64,000 nt of DNA from Acidovorax sp. A1169 (lineage in GTDB: Bacteria > Pseudomonadota > Gammaproteobacteria > Burkholderiales > Burkholderiaceae_C): the NCBI RefSeq assembly GCF_030704685.1, contig NZ_JAUZDX010000028.1, forward strand, positions 1 to 64,000, in the 5' to 3' direction. The position numbers were made by a program, and so were the translations under genes. The notes below the pieces were generated by a model. That model saw nothing but the letters and a program-made list of their open reading frames with translations. It searched no databases and was not told where the DNA came from. Shown here piece after piece: positions 42,614-52,017 of this stretch. How positions within the stretch are numbered: the stretch's first letter is position 1; each line of letters opens with the position of its first letter.

Positions 42614-43522
42614 TCACGGTAGCAGGGACGCCGCTGCGGCCTGCTGCACTGCCTGCGTCATGTGCTGCAGTGCCTGCACGTTCAGGCGCCAGAACTGCCA
42701 GTACAGCGCCACGTCCACTGGCTTGCCGGGCGCCAGCTCCACCAGATGGCCGGCGTCGATGGCCTCGCGTGCCAGCTGGTCGGGGCTCATGCCCCAGCCC
42801 AGCCCGGCCAGGGTGGCCGCGACGAAGCCTTGGGACGAGGGCAGCCAGTGCACTGGTGGCGCCAGCGCGCGCCGGGCGATGCGGCGCATGAAACGCTCCT
42901 GCAGGGCGTCCTTGCGGTTGAAGACCAGCACGGGTGCCTGGGCCAGCGCTGCGGCGGTCACACCCTGGGCAAAGTGGCGTTCCATGAACGCGGGGCTGGC
43001 CAGCGCCCGGTAGCGCATGGTGCCCAGGCGCACCACCTGGCAGCCCTGCACGGGCTGCGGCTCGGCGGTCACGGCGGCCATCACACGGCCCTGGCGCAGC
43101 AGCTCGGACGAATGGTCCTGGTCCTCGACGTGGATGTCGAAGGTGATGGGCGGGGCCGTGCCCTCGCTGGGCTGCGCGGCCCGGGCCATGGCGTCCACGA
43201 ACCACGAGGCCAGCGAATCGGCATTCACCCCCAGCGCCAGCCGCACCGGTGCCAGGCTGGCGCTGCTGCCCGCAATGCTGCGCAAGGCGTCGGCCTCGCT
43301 CAGCGCCATCTGCTGGGCGTGGCGCAGCAAGGCCTGACCGGCGTCGGTGGGGGTGCAGGGCGAGGCGCGGCGGACCAGGACCTGGCCCACGCGCTCTTCG
43401 AGCAGCTTGACGCGCTGGGACACGGCCGAGCGCGTGACGTGGAATGCCAGTGCCGCGCGCTCGAAGCTGCCTTCCTCCAGCACGGCGGCCAGCGCGGCGA
43501 GTTGGGCGGTGTCGAGGTGCAT
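42614..43522 (-). CDS. argP: LysR-type regulator ArgP (IciA)
   Basis: The product has 302 residues. The helix-turn-helix (LAALAAVLEEGSFERAALAF and HVTRSAVSQRVKLLEE) is close to ArgP, and the effector domain follows (VRLALGVNADSLASWFVDAM, typical of ArgP). It is divergent from the LysE/ArgO gene with a 70-base gap. In known systems ArgP activates argO when arginine or canavanine is present and is inhibited by lysine. Confidence 0.9.
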   Translation of the reverse strand: MHLDTAQLAALAAVLEEGSFERAALAFHVTRSAVSQRVKLLEERVGQVLVRRASPCTPTDAGQALLRHAQQMALSEADALRSIAGSSASLAPVRLALGVNADSLASWFVDAMARAAQPSEGTAPPITFDIHVEDQDHSSELLRQGRVMAAVTAEPQPVQGCQVVRLGTMRYRALASPAFMERHFAQGVTAAALAQAPVLVFNRKDALQERFMRRIARRALAPPVHWLPSSQGFVAATLAGLGWGMSPDQLAREAIDAGHLVELAPGKPVDVALYWQFWRLNVQALQHMTQAVQQAAAASLLP

Positions 43523-43592
43523 TCAGTTTTGCTTACGGGTAGAAAAAAAGTATAGCTTTTCTTTCCCTCCACGGCTGGGCACCATCGGTTCC

Positions 43593-44207
43593 ATGAACCT
43601 TTCTTCGGCCTTTGCCAACGGCTTTTCCTCGACCGCCATCCTGATCATCGCCATTGGCGCGCAGAACGCCTTCGTGCTGCGCCAGGGCCTGCGGCGTGAG
43701 CATGTGTTGCCCGTGGTGGTGGTGTGTGCGCTGTCCGACGCCATCCTGGTGCAGGCCGGCGTGTGGGGGCTCGGCTCGGCCGTGCAGTCCCACCCCGCGC
43801 TGCTTGTGGCCGCACGCTGGTTGGGCGCCGCCTTTCTGCTCGCCTATGCGGCGCGCGCCTTGCTGCGGGCCTGGAAGCCCGCCGCGATGCAGGTAGCAAC
43901 CGACGGTACGGCGCCAGCCGGATGGCAGCCCGTGGTCCTCACCGCCATGGCCTTCACCTGGCTCAACCCCCATGTATACCTGGACACGGTGCTGCTGCTG
44001 GGGGCCATCGCCAGCCCCTACCCACCTTCGCTGCGCATGGGCTTTGCGGCTGGCGCCAGCCTGGCCAGCCTGGTGTGGTTCACCGCGCTGGGTTGGGGCG
44101 CACGCTGGCTGGCACCGCTGTTCGCATCACCCCACGCCTGGCGCGTGCTCGATGCCGTGGTGGCGGCCATGATGGTCGCACTGGCCGTGGGGTTGCTGCT
44201 GCATTGA
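43593..44207 (+). CDS. argO: LysE/ArgO-family basic amino-acid exporter
   Basis: The product has 204 residues from the ATG at 43593 (MNLSSAFANGFSSTAILII) with six membrane helices. GAQNAFVLRQGLRREHVLPV and MAFTWLNPHVYLDTVLLLG are LysE-family signatures, the latter with the N-P-H-x-Y-L-D motif. It exports arginine and/or lysine, and the adjacent ArgP is its expected activator. A longer frame to the left adds an unlike sequence. Confidence 0.92.
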   Translation: MNLSSAFANGFSSTAILIIAIGAQNAFVLRQGLRREHVLPVVVVCALSDAILVQAGVWGLGSAVQSHPALLVAARWLGAAFLLAYAARALLRAWKPAAMQVATDGTAPAGWQPVVLTAMAFTWLNPHVYLDTVLLLGAIASPYPPSLRMGFAAGASLASLVWFTALGWGARWLAPLFASPHAWRVLDAVVAAMMVALAVGLLLH

Positions 44208-44326
44208 AACCCGGCAGGCGCCCTGGGGGCGCGGCGCATAAGGTTACAACGAGAAATTCGTTCGCTTGGAGGGCGGCCCGGTCCATAGTGCAGCGCACTA
44301 AGACTTTCTGTACAGGCCTACCTTTC

Positions 44327-45907
44327 ATGCGATTCCAATCCCTCTTGCTGGCGGCTGCGCTGGCCGGCGCGCTGCCCCTGGCCAGCCATGCCAACACCTT
44401 CCGCTGGTCGCGTTCCACCGACCTGTCCTCCTGGGACATCCATGCCCAGAACGTGGGCGTGAACAACACGCTGCATGCCTCTGTGTACGACACCCTGGTC
44501 GAATACAACAGCAAGACCTTCAAGCCCGAGCCCTCGCTGGCCACCGAGTGGAAGCGCGTGAGCCCCACGCAACTGCGCCTGACCCTGCGCAAGGGTGTCA
44601 AATTCAGCGACGGCAGCGAGTTCACCGCCGACGACGCCAAGTTCTCGCTCGAACGCGCCAAGGCCAAGACCTCCAACTTCGCGGTCTACACCCAGGGAAT
44701 CGACCGGGTGGAAAAGGTCGATGCGTACACCATCGACATCTTCTCCGAGGTGCCCAATCCCGTGCTCGTGAACCAGCTCACCGAGCTGCGCATCCTGAGC
44801 AAGGCCTGGGCCGAGAAGAACAATGCCGTCACGCCCAAGGACATCAAGACCAAGGACGAGCCCTTCTCGCACCGCAATGCGCTGGGCACCGGTCCCTTCG
44901 TGCTCGAGTCGTGGACGCCCGACCAGCGCCTGGTGCTCAAGGCCAACCCCACCTGGTGGGGCAAGGGCAAGTACGGCGGCAACGTGACGCAGATTGTCTA
45001 CACCCCAATCAAGTCCGACGCCACGCGCACGGCCGCGCTGCTTTCGGGCGAGCTCGACTTCGTGCTCGACCCGGGCCTGCAGGACCTGCCGCGCGTGCGC
45101 CAGACGCCCAACCTCAAGGTGCTCGATGGCGCCGAGAACCGCACCATCTTCCTCGGCCTGGACCAGTTCCGCGAGGAGCTGCCGGGCTCCGACGTGAAGG
45201 GCAAGAACCCGCTCAAGGACGTGCGCGTGCGCAAGGCGCTCTACCAGGCCATCGACATCAGCGCCATCCAGCGCGTGGTGCTGCGCGGCCTGGCCCAGCC
45301 CACGGGCGCCATCATCGCGCGCCAGGTCAACGGCTGGACGCCCAAGGCCGACGCACGCTGGCCCTACGACCCCGCCGCCGCGCAGAAGCTGCTGGCCGAG
45401 GCCGGCTACCCGCAGGGCTTCGAGGTCGACTTTGCCTGCAGCGCGGGCCGCTACATCAACGACGAGCAGCTGTGCCAGGCCATCACCGCGCAGTGGGCCA
45501 GGATCGGTATCAAAGCCAAGCTGCGCTCGCTGCCGTTTGCCACCTACTTCCCGATGATCCAGCGCAACGAGGCCAGCATCTACCTGCTGGGCTGGGGCGT
45601 GCCGACGTTTGACGCCTTCTACTCGCTGCAGTCGCTGGTCCGTTCCAGCGGTGCCGGCGGTGACGGCAACTTCAACCTGGGCCGCTTCTCCAACCCGCAG
45701 CAGGACGCGCTGATCGAGCGCATCAAGAAGGAAACTGACACCGCCACGCGCAACGGCCTGATCGAAAAGGCCCTGATCGCCGACCACGAACTGATCTCGC
45801 ACATCCCGCTGTACAACCAGATCATTCCCTGGGCGGCCACGCAGAAGGTGGATATCGTGCACCGGGCCGACAACCGCGTCGACTGGAGAATCTTGAAGGT
45901 CAACTGA
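44327..45907 (+). CDS. Dipeptide/oligopeptide-type ABC substrate-binding protein
   Basis: The product has 526 residues from the ATG at 44327. A signal peptide (MRFQSLLLAAALAGALPLAS, cut near SHA-NT) leads into an SBP_bac_5 fold: TFRWSRSTDLSSWDIHAQNV, LRLTLRKGVKFSDGSEFTAD, NALGTGPFVLESWTPDQRL, VRVRKALYQAIDISAI and ATRNGLIEKALIADHELISH. The usual permease genes are not adjacent. A strong terminator follows the stop. Confidence 0.92.
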   Translation: MRFQSLLLAAALAGALPLASHANTFRWSRSTDLSSWDIHAQNVGVNNTLHASVYDTLVEYNSKTFKPEPSLATEWKRVSPTQLRLTLRKGVKFSDGSEFTADDAKFSLERAKAKTSNFAVYTQGIDRVEKVDAYTIDIFSEVPNPVLVNQLTELRILSKAWAEKNNAVTPKDIKTKDEPFSHRNALGTGPFVLESWTPDQRLVLKANPTWWGKGKYGGNVTQIVYTPIKSDATRTAALLSGELDFVLDPGLQDLPRVRQTPNLKVLDGAENRTIFLGLDQFREELPGSDVKGKNPLKDVRVRKALYQAIDISAIQRVVLRGLAQPTGAIIARQVNGWTPKADARWPYDPAAAQKLLAEAGYPQGFEVDFACSAGRYINDEQLCQAITAQWARIGIKAKLRSLPFATYFPMIQRNEASIYLLGWGVPTFDAFYSLQSLVRSSGAGGDGNFNLGRFSNPQQDALIERIKKETDTATRNGLIEKALIADHELISHIPLYNQIIPWAATQKVDIVHRADNRVDWRILKVN

Positions 45908-45926
45908 CGGCCCCCGGATTCACCAG

Positions 45927-45968
45927 AAAAAAAGCCCTCGCAGCCATTCAGGCTGCGAGGGCTTTTTT
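45927..45968. terminator. Strong bidirectional terminator
   Basis: A perfect 12-bp stem, GCCCTCGCAGCC (45934-45945) with GGCTGCGAGGGC (45951-45962), has an ATTCA loop, with A-run before and six T after. It ends both the binding-protein gene and the convergent glutathione S-transferase gene. Confidence 0.95.
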
Positions 45969-45970
45969 CA

Positions 45971-46579
45971 TCAGGCCAGCGCGCGTTGGACGGCGGGGCG
46001 CTCCAGCATGCGCGCGGTGTGCGCAGCCACCTTGGGAAAAAGCGCAATGTCCACGCCATCCGACTTGAGCCACGAGGCAATGGTGAACAGATAGGCATCG
46101 GCCACCGAATACGCCTCGCCCAGCACCCAGGGGCCCCGCAGGTAGTGGGTTTCGATGACGTTGAAGGCCTCGGTCATGGTCTGCGGCACCTTGCGCTGCA
46201 TATCGGCGATGGAGCTGGCCTCGTCGGCCCAGCGCCCGGCGCGCCGCCCATGGGCGTGATTCACGTGCACGGTGGAGGCCAGGTAGCTGTTGAACTCCTG
46301 CATATGTGCCAGCGCGAACGGGTCTTCCAGGGGGGCGAGCTTCGCGGCCGGAAAGCGCTGGGCGATGTACAGCAGCAGTGCGACCGTTTCGGACAGCACG
46401 CCACGCTCCGTCACCAGCGTGGGTACCCGGCCCTTGGGGTTGATGGCCAGGTACTCGGGGCTGCGCTGCTGCTGATTGGCAAAGTCCAGCGTCACCAGTT
46501 CATGGCCGGCGTCGGCCTCGTGCAGGGCGATGTGCGCGGCCAGGGAGCAGGTACCGGGGGCGGAATAGAGTTTGAGCAT
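45971..46579 (-). CDS. Glutathione S-transferase (beta-class type)
   Basis: The product has 202 residues. The N-terminal thioredoxin-like domain has MLKLYSAPGTCSLAAHIALH with the beta-class Cys10, and PKGRVPTLV with the cis-Pro, then LSETVALLLYIAQRFP. The C-terminal helical domain has GPWVLGEAYSVADAYLFTIA (the N-capping box). It conjugates or uses glutathione on unknown substrates. It starts 22 bases after the PanE-like gene, likely the same transcript. Confidence 0.92.
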   Translation of the reverse strand: MLKLYSAPGTCSLAAHIALHEADAGHELVTLDFANQQQRSPEYLAINPKGRVPTLVTERGVLSETVALLLYIAQRFPAAKLAPLEDPFALAHMQEFNSYLASTVHVNHAHGRRAGRWADEASSIADMQRKVPQTMTEAFNVIETHYLRGPWVLGEAYSVADAYLFTIASWLKSDGVDIALFPKVAAHTARMLERPAVQRALA

Positions 46580-46601
46580 GGTCGGATGGTGGGGTAGGAA
46601 A

Positions 46602-47579
46602 TCAGTACAAACCGCGGGTGCGGGCCATCAGGCGCGCCAGGCCCAGCAGGGCGGCGGTGTGCGGGGTGGGGATGCCGGTGATCTGCCCCAGTTCGTGGAC
46701 AGCGCCCACCAGGGCGTCGATCTCCACGGGCTTGCCGGCCTCCACATCCTGCAGCATCGAGGTCTTGAAGGCGCCGAGCTTGCGTGTCACGGCATGGCGG
46801 TCCTCGGGCTGCTGGTCGATGGGCAGGCCCAGCTGCTCGCCGATGGCCTTTGCCTCCAGCATCACGGCCGAGACGAAGCCGCGCACCAGGTCGTCGTCGA
46901 GGATGCGATCGGTGGTGGCGCCCGTGAGCGCGCTGATCGGGTTCACCGTGAGGTTGCCCCAGAGCTTGAACCAGATGTCCTTCTGGATGTTCGTGGAGAC
47001 TTCCACGTCGATGCCACCGCGCTGCAGCGCATCGGCCAGGGCCTGCAGCCGCGTGCTGGCACTGCCATCGGGCTCGCCCACGATCAGGCGGTTGCCGAAG
47101 TGCTGCTTGACGAAGCCCGGTGCCTCCAGCGAGCAACTGGTGTGCACCACGCTGCCCAGCACCTGGCCCGCGGGGATGGCACGGGCGATGGCACCGCAGG
47201 GGTCCACCGATTCCAGCGTGCGGCCTTGCGCCGCGCCGCTGCACCCACCCAGGAACCACCAGGGCACGCCGTTCATCGCGGTCAGCACCACGGTCTCGGG
47301 CCCGATCAGCGGGGCCATGGCGCGCGCCACCTCGGGCAGGCCCGGCGCCTTCACGGCCACCACCACCAGGTCCTGCACGCCCAATGCGGCCGGGCTGTCG
47401 CTGGCGCGCACTGGGACACGCACCACGCTGTCATCGGGGCGGCGCAAGCGCAGGCAGTGTTCCTCAAGGGCCGCCAGCGTGGCGCCGCGCGCCACCATGC
47501 TGACCTCGCTGCCCGCTTGCGCCAGGGCCAGTCCGATCCAGCCGCCAATGGCGCCGGCGCCGTAGATACATGCTTTCAT
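46602..47579 (-). CDS. Ketopantoate reductase-family protein (PanE-like)
   Basis: The product has 325 residues from the ATG at 47579 (MKACIYGAGAIGGWIGLALA); an ATG at 47597 adds six. The Rossmann motif GAGAIGGWIG binds NADPH, DLVVVAVKAPGLPEV and NGVPWWF follow, and the C-terminal catalytic region has IWFKLWGNLTVNPISALTGA with the conserved Lys/Asn. It may be the pantothenate enzyme or a homologue acting on other 2-oxo acids; the aldolase next door, which acts on 2-oxo acids, favours the latter. Confidence 0.85.
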   Translation of the reverse strand: MKACIYGAGAIGGWIGLALAQAGSEVSMVARGATLAALEEHCLRLRRPDDSVVRVPVRASDSPAALGVQDLVVVAVKAPGLPEVARAMAPLIGPETVVLTAMNGVPWWFLGGCSGAAQGRTLESVDPCGAIARAIPAGQVLGSVVHTSCSLEAPGFVKQHFGNRLIVGEPDGSASTRLQALADALQRGGIDVEVSTNIQKDIWFKLWGNLTVNPISALTGATTDRILDDDLVRGFVSAVMLEAKAIGEQLGLPIDQQPEDRHAVTRKLGAFKTSMLQDVEAGKPVEIDALVGAVHELGQITGIPTPHTAALLGLARLMARTRGLY

Positions 47580-47609
47580 CGTTGCGTTGCTTTCCATATC
47601 GAAGGGTGT

Positions 47610-48434
47610 TCAGTAGCCATTGGGCATTGCGGCTGGGGCGCCCGCGCGAAAGCGCGCCAGCAACTGCCTGGCCGCGCTGCCCAGCAGCATGGTATCGACG
47701 CCCACGGCCACGAACAGCGCGCCCGCCGCCAGCCACTGGCGCGCCTGCGCTTCGTTGGTGGCCAGGATGCCCGGCGCCTTGCCCGCACGCAGGATGCGCG
47801 CAATGCCTTCGGTGATGGCGGCTTGCACGTCGGGGTGGCCAGGATGGCCCGGGTGGCCCATTGATGCCGACAGGTCGGCCGGGCCGATGAACACACCGTC
47901 CACGCCGGGGACGGCGGCAATCGCGTCCAGGTTGTCCATGGCCTGCACGGTCTCGGCCTGCACCAGCAGGCACACCTGGGCATTGGCCTCGTGCACGTAG
48001 TTTGGGTAGGCCTGCCAGCGCGAGGAGCGCGCCAGGGCGCTGCCCATGCCGCGCACGCCCTCGGGCGCATAGCGCGTGGCGCGCACCAGGCCTCGGGCCT
48101 GCTCGGCCGTGTCCACCATGGGCACCAGCAGTGTGGTCACCCCGATGTCCAGGTACTGCTTGATCAGCGCCGTGTCGCCCACGGGCACGCGCGCAATCGC
48201 GTGGGGTGGTTGCGCGCTAGCGGGTAGCGCGCTGGTGGCGCTGGCCACGGCCTGCAGCAGGTGCAACTGCGAGCGCAGGTCGTTGGGCGCGTGCTCGCCA
48301 TCGAGCAGCAGCCAGTCGTAGCCCGTGCCGGCCAGGATCTCCGTGCTGTAGGCATCGGCCAGGGCCAGCCACAGGCCGATCTGCGCGCGGCCTTGGGCCA
48401 TGGCCTGCTTGAAGGGGTTGATGGGGGTTTGCAT
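47610..48434 (-). CDS. HpcH/HpaI-family 2-oxo-acid aldolase
   Basis: The product has 274 residues from the ATG at 48434 (MQTPINPFKQAMAQGRAQIG). Family signatures are DWLLLDGEHAPNDLRSQLHL (catalytic His), VPVGDTALIKQYLDIGVTTL, VCLLVQAETVQAMDNLDAI and GVFIGPADLSASMG with the metal-binding Glu and Asp. Known members cleave 4-hydroxy-2-oxo acids from aromatic or sugar-acid breakdown. It precedes the PanE-like gene by 30 bases. Confidence 0.9.
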   Translation of the reverse strand: MQTPINPFKQAMAQGRAQIGLWLALADAYSTEILAGTGYDWLLLDGEHAPNDLRSQLHLLQAVASATSALPASAQPPHAIARVPVGDTALIKQYLDIGVTTLLVPMVDTAEQARGLVRATRYAPEGVRGMGSALARSSRWQAYPNYVHEANAQVCLLVQAETVQAMDNLDAIAAVPGVDGVFIGPADLSASMGHPGHPGHPDVQAAITEGIARILRAGKAPGILATNEAQARQWLAAGALFVAVGVDTMLLGSAARQLLARFRAGAPAAMPNGY

Positions 48435-48590
48435 GCGTGCGTCTCTTTCTGGCTCTGGTGCAAGGCCGCCATCGTACGGGTTGTGCACACCCTGCGGCAG
48501 ATGTGCGCCAATTGCCCCGGCAATGCACCTTGGCGGGGCTGGCCGGTATAGTCACCAGCCTGCCTTCTGTTTGTCCCCATTTCCCACGCC

Positions 48591-49970
48591 ATGGCCAAAG
48601 AAAAAACCGTTTTCACCTGCACCGAATGCGGCGGCACCAGCCCGCGCTGGCTGGGCAAGTGCCCCGCCTGCGGCGCCTGGAACACGCTGATCGAGCAGGT
48701 GGCCGAGGCCGGGCCGGGCAAGAACCGCTACAGCGGCGCGCAGTTCGCAGGCCTGAACCAGGCCCAGGCGGTGATGCCGCTGTCGGCCATCGAGGCCAGC
48801 GACGTGGAGCGCACACCCAGCGGCATCGACGAGCTTGACCGGGTGCTGGGTGGCGGCATCGTCGAGGGCGGCGTGGTACTGATCGGCGGCGACCCGGGCA
48901 TCGGCAAGTCCACCTTGCTGTTGCAGGCGCTCGATGCGCTGCAGCGCGCGGGCCTGCCCACGCTGTACGTGACCGGCGAGGAAAGCGGCGCCCAGGTGGC
49001 GCTGCGCTCGCGCCGGCTCGGGCTGGATCACAGCCAGGTCAACGTGCTGGCCGAGATCCAGCTCGAAAAGATCCTGGCCACCATCGAATCCATGCAGCCC
49101 GCCGTGGCCGTGATCGACTCCATCCAGACGGTGTACTCCGACCAGCTCACCTCGGCACCAGGCTCGGTGGCCCAGGTGCGCGAATGCGCGGCGCACCTCA
49201 CACGCGCGGCCAAGTCCTCGGGTGTGGCCATCGTGCTCGTCGGCCACGTCACCAAAGAAGGAGCGCTTGCCGGCCCGCGCGTGCTCGAGCACATGGTGGA
49301 CACGGTGCTCTACTTCGAGGGCGACACGCACAGCCAGTTCCGCCTGGTGCGCGCCATCAAGAACCGCTTCGGTGCGGTCAACGAGATCGGTGTGTTCGCC
49401 ATGACCGAGAAGGGCCTCAAGGGCGTGAGCAACCCCAGCGCCATCTTCCTGAGCCAGCACAGCGAGCCCGTGCCGGGCAGCTGCGTGATGGTCACCCTGG
49501 AAGGCACCCGCCCGCTGCTGGTGGAGATCCAGGCACTGGTGGACAGCGGCGGCCCCAGCCCCCGGCGCCTGTCGGTGGGCCTGGACAAGGACCGCCTGGC
49601 CATGCTGCTGGCCGTGCTGCACCGCCATGCGGGCGTGGCCTGCATGGACCAGGACGTGTTCGTGAACGCGGTGGGCGGTGTGCGCATCAGTGAACCTGCA
49701 GCCGACCTGGCCGTGATGCTGGCCATCACGTCGAGCCTGCGCGGCAAGGCGTTGCCGCGGGGCTTTCTGGCGTTTGGCGAAGTGGGCCTGGCTGGCGAGG
49801 TGCGGCCCGCGCCACGCGGGCAGGAGCGGCTCAAGGAGGCCGCCAAGCTCGGTTTCAGCGTGGCCGTGGTGCCCAAGGCGAATGCGCCCAAGAAGCCCAT
49901 CGAGGGGCTCACCATCCACGCCGTGGAGCGCGTGGAAGAGGCGATGAACGTCGTGCGCGAGATGGGCTGA
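48591..49970 (+). CDS. radA: DNA repair protein RadA (Sms)
   Basis: The product has 459 residues. The N-terminal zinc finger (FTCTECGGTSPRWLGKCPAC) is followed by the RecA-like core with Walker A GGDPGIGKST and the RadA-specific KNRFG (IKNRFGAVNEIGVF), and by the Lon-like C-terminal domain. It processes recombination intermediates and helps natural transformation, so its presence beside a broken comM elsewhere in the window is notable. Confidence 0.96.
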   Translation: MAKEKTVFTCTECGGTSPRWLGKCPACGAWNTLIEQVAEAGPGKNRYSGAQFAGLNQAQAVMPLSAIEASDVERTPSGIDELDRVLGGGIVEGGVVLIGGDPGIGKSTLLLQALDALQRAGLPTLYVTGEESGAQVALRSRRLGLDHSQVNVLAEIQLEKILATIESMQPAVAVIDSIQTVYSDQLTSAPGSVAQVRECAAHLTRAAKSSGVAIVLVGHVTKEGALAGPRVLEHMVDTVLYFEGDTHSQFRLVRAIKNRFGAVNEIGVFAMTEKGLKGVSNPSAIFLSQHSEPVPGSCVMVTLEGTRPLLVEIQALVDSGGPSPRRLSVGLDKDRLAMLLAVLHRHAGVACMDQDVFVNAVGGVRISEPAADLAVMLAITSSLRGKALPRGFLAFGEVGLAGEVRPAPRGQERLKEAAKLGFSVAVVPKANAPKKPIEGLTIHAVERVEEAMNVVREMG

Positions 49971-49998
49971 AGGCTTTCAGCCTTTCAGTTTCGCGGAG

Positions 49999-51762
49999 TC
50001 AGAAGGACTCCCAGTCGTCGTCCGAGCCCTTGGCCTTGGGGGCGGGCCTGGCGGCGGTAGGTACGGGGGCTTTGGCGGCTGCGGGCGCGGGCCTGGGGGC
50101 CTGCAGTTTGCGGGTTGCGCTGGCAGGTGCAGTGACTTTGGCGGGGGCTGCCGCAGCCGGGCGTGGTGCCGGGGCACGCGCTGCAACGGGCCGGGGCGCA
50201 GGCGCGGCAGCGGCCGGCTGGTAGCCCACATTGAACACCGACACCACCTCGGCCAGGCGCTGGGCCTGATCGCGCAGCGACGAGGCGGCGGCTGCGGATT
50301 CCTCGACCAGCGCGGCGTTCTGCTGCGTCATCTGGTCGAGCTGGGTCACGGCCACGTTCACCTGGGCAATGCCGTCGCGCTGTTCGGACGAGGACGCAGT
50401 GATTTCGCCGATCAGGTCCGACACGCGGCGCACGCTGCTGACGATCTCGTCCATGGCCTGGCCGGCCTGGGTGACCTGCTCGGATCCGGTCTCCACCGAT
50501 TCCACCGACGCCGTGATCAGGCCCTTGATCTCCTTGGCCGCCTCGGCGCTGCGCTGCGCCAGACCGCGCACCTCGCTGGCCACCACGGCAAAGCCCCGGC
50601 CCTGTTCGCCGGCCCGGGCCGCTTCCACGGCGGCATTGAGCGCCAGGATATTGGTCTGGAAGGCGATGCCGTCGATGGTGCCGATGATGTCGGCGATCTT
50701 GCGCGAGCTGTGGGTGATGGTCTGCATGCTGGTCACCACCTGGGCCACCACATCGCCACCCCGGCCGGCGGCCTGCGCGGCCGTGCTGGCCAGCTGGTTG
50801 GCCTGGCGTGCGGTGTCGGCCGACTGGGTCACGGTGGCGGTCAGCTCCTCCATGCTGGCGGCGGTTTCCTCCAGGTTGGCGGCGGTCTGCTCGGTGCGCG
50901 ACGAGAGGTCATGGTTGCCGGTGGCGATCTCCACCGAGGCGTTGGACATCGAATCCACGCCGCTGCGCACTTCCGACACCAGGCCGCGCAGCCTGGCCGC
51001 CATTTGCGAGACCGAGCGCAGCAGGTGGCCGAACTCGTCCTGGCGTTCATCCGAGGATTGCACGGTGAGGTTGCCACCGGCAATGGCGTCGGTCAGCTGC
51101 ACGGCATCGTTCAGCGGCCGGGTGATAGAGCGCACCAGCAGGAAGGAAAGTGCCAGTCCCAGCAGGAACACCACGGCCTGGATGGTCCAGGCCAGCGCGC
51201 GGGCACGGGCCATGGCGCCTGCGGCCTCCTGCTTGGCCGTGTCGCGCTGCGACTGCTGCAGCTGCACGAAGGCTTCCAGCGAATCCACGTAGCGGCCGAT
51301 GGCGCCCAGGTATTTCGACTCCACGAAGGTCTTGAAAGCGGCAGCGTCTCCAGCCAGCTTGATCTCGCGGGCCTGCTTGTTCAGCGCCAGCACATTGGTG
51401 CGTTCGCTGGCCACGCGCTCCAGCGCAGCTTTGTCGGCGGGGCTGGTGGCCAGTTCCACCACCTTGGACTGGATGCCGGAGATGCCGGTCACGCCCGCCT
51501 TCACGCGTGCGTCGAACAGCGTGGTCAGCTCCGCATCGGGCGTGGAATTGCTGGCCAGCACGCGCTCGCCCGTGGTTTCGGTCGCGCCTTTCCATTGCTG
51601 GGCCAGGGAGATACGCTGTTCGAACGCCTCCAGCGACGCCAGCGTCTGCGCCATGACCTGCGAGGCCTGGTATTGCGACCAGAGGGAGACCAGCAGCATG
51701 GCACCCAGCAGGCCCACGATAGACCCCCAGAGCTTGGGGGAAAGGCGTATGTTGTCCAGTTT
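49999..51762 (-). CDS. Methyl-accepting chemotaxis protein with CheR-tether pentapeptide
   Basis: The product has 587 residues from the ATG at 51762 (GGAG upstream). A first membrane helix near residues 12-30, a four-helix-bundle periplasmic sensor (about 35-185), a second helix (about 190-210), HAMP, and the signalling tip (LALNAAVEAARAGEQGRGFA with the E-x-x-R-x-G region) follow. An Ala/Pro-rich linker of about 60 residues ends in DDDWESF. WESF matches the NWETF/NWESF pentapeptide that binds CheR and CheB in E. coli, so this is a tethered high-abundance-type receptor. Ligand unknown. Confidence 0.92.
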   Translation of the reverse strand, partial: KLDNIRLSPKLWGSIVGLLGAMLLVSLWSQYQASQVMAQTLASLEAFEQRISLAQQWKGATETTGERVLASNSTPDAELTTLFDARVKAGVTGISGIQSKVVELATSPADKAALERVASERTNVLALNKQAREIKLAGDAAAFKTFVESKYLGAIGRYVDSLEAFVQLQQSQRDTAKQEAAGAMARARALAWTIQAVVFLLGLALSFLLVRSITRPLNDAVQLTDAIAGGNLTVQSSDERQDEFGHLLRSVSQMAARLRGLVSEVRSGVDSMSNASVEIATGNHDLSSRTEQTAANLEETAASMEELTATVTQSADTARQANQLASTAAQAAGRGGDVVAQVVTSMQTITHSSRKIADIIGTIDGIAFQTNILALNAAVEAARAGEQGRGFAVVASEVRGLAQRSAEAAKEIKGLITASVESVETGSEQVTQAGQAMDEIVSSVRRVSDLIGEITASSSEQRDGIAQVNVAVTQLDQMTQQNAALVEESAAAASSLRDQAQRLAEVVSVFNVGYQPAAAAPAPRPVAARAPAPRPAAAAPAKVTAPASATRKLQAPRPAPAAAKAPVPTAARPAPKAKGSDDDWESF

Positions 51763-52017
51763 CATGGCTTGTGCTCCCGCAGGCGTCACCCGGCGTATCA
51801 GGTTGTATCAACCAGCGAGCGTAAACCGCAGCGCATGGTTGCGCCATACGCTAGGCACCCATATGCATTTGATGTAGCGTTTGCACAACGAACCTGCCGT
51901 TTGGGCCATTCTGGTGCGGCCTGCGCGGGTTTTTGGCGCCCATCGGCCGGGCAGTACCCGCAAGACCTGCGGTCTTCACGTACGGCGGCACGCGCTGGCC
52001 ATATGACAATACCGCCC

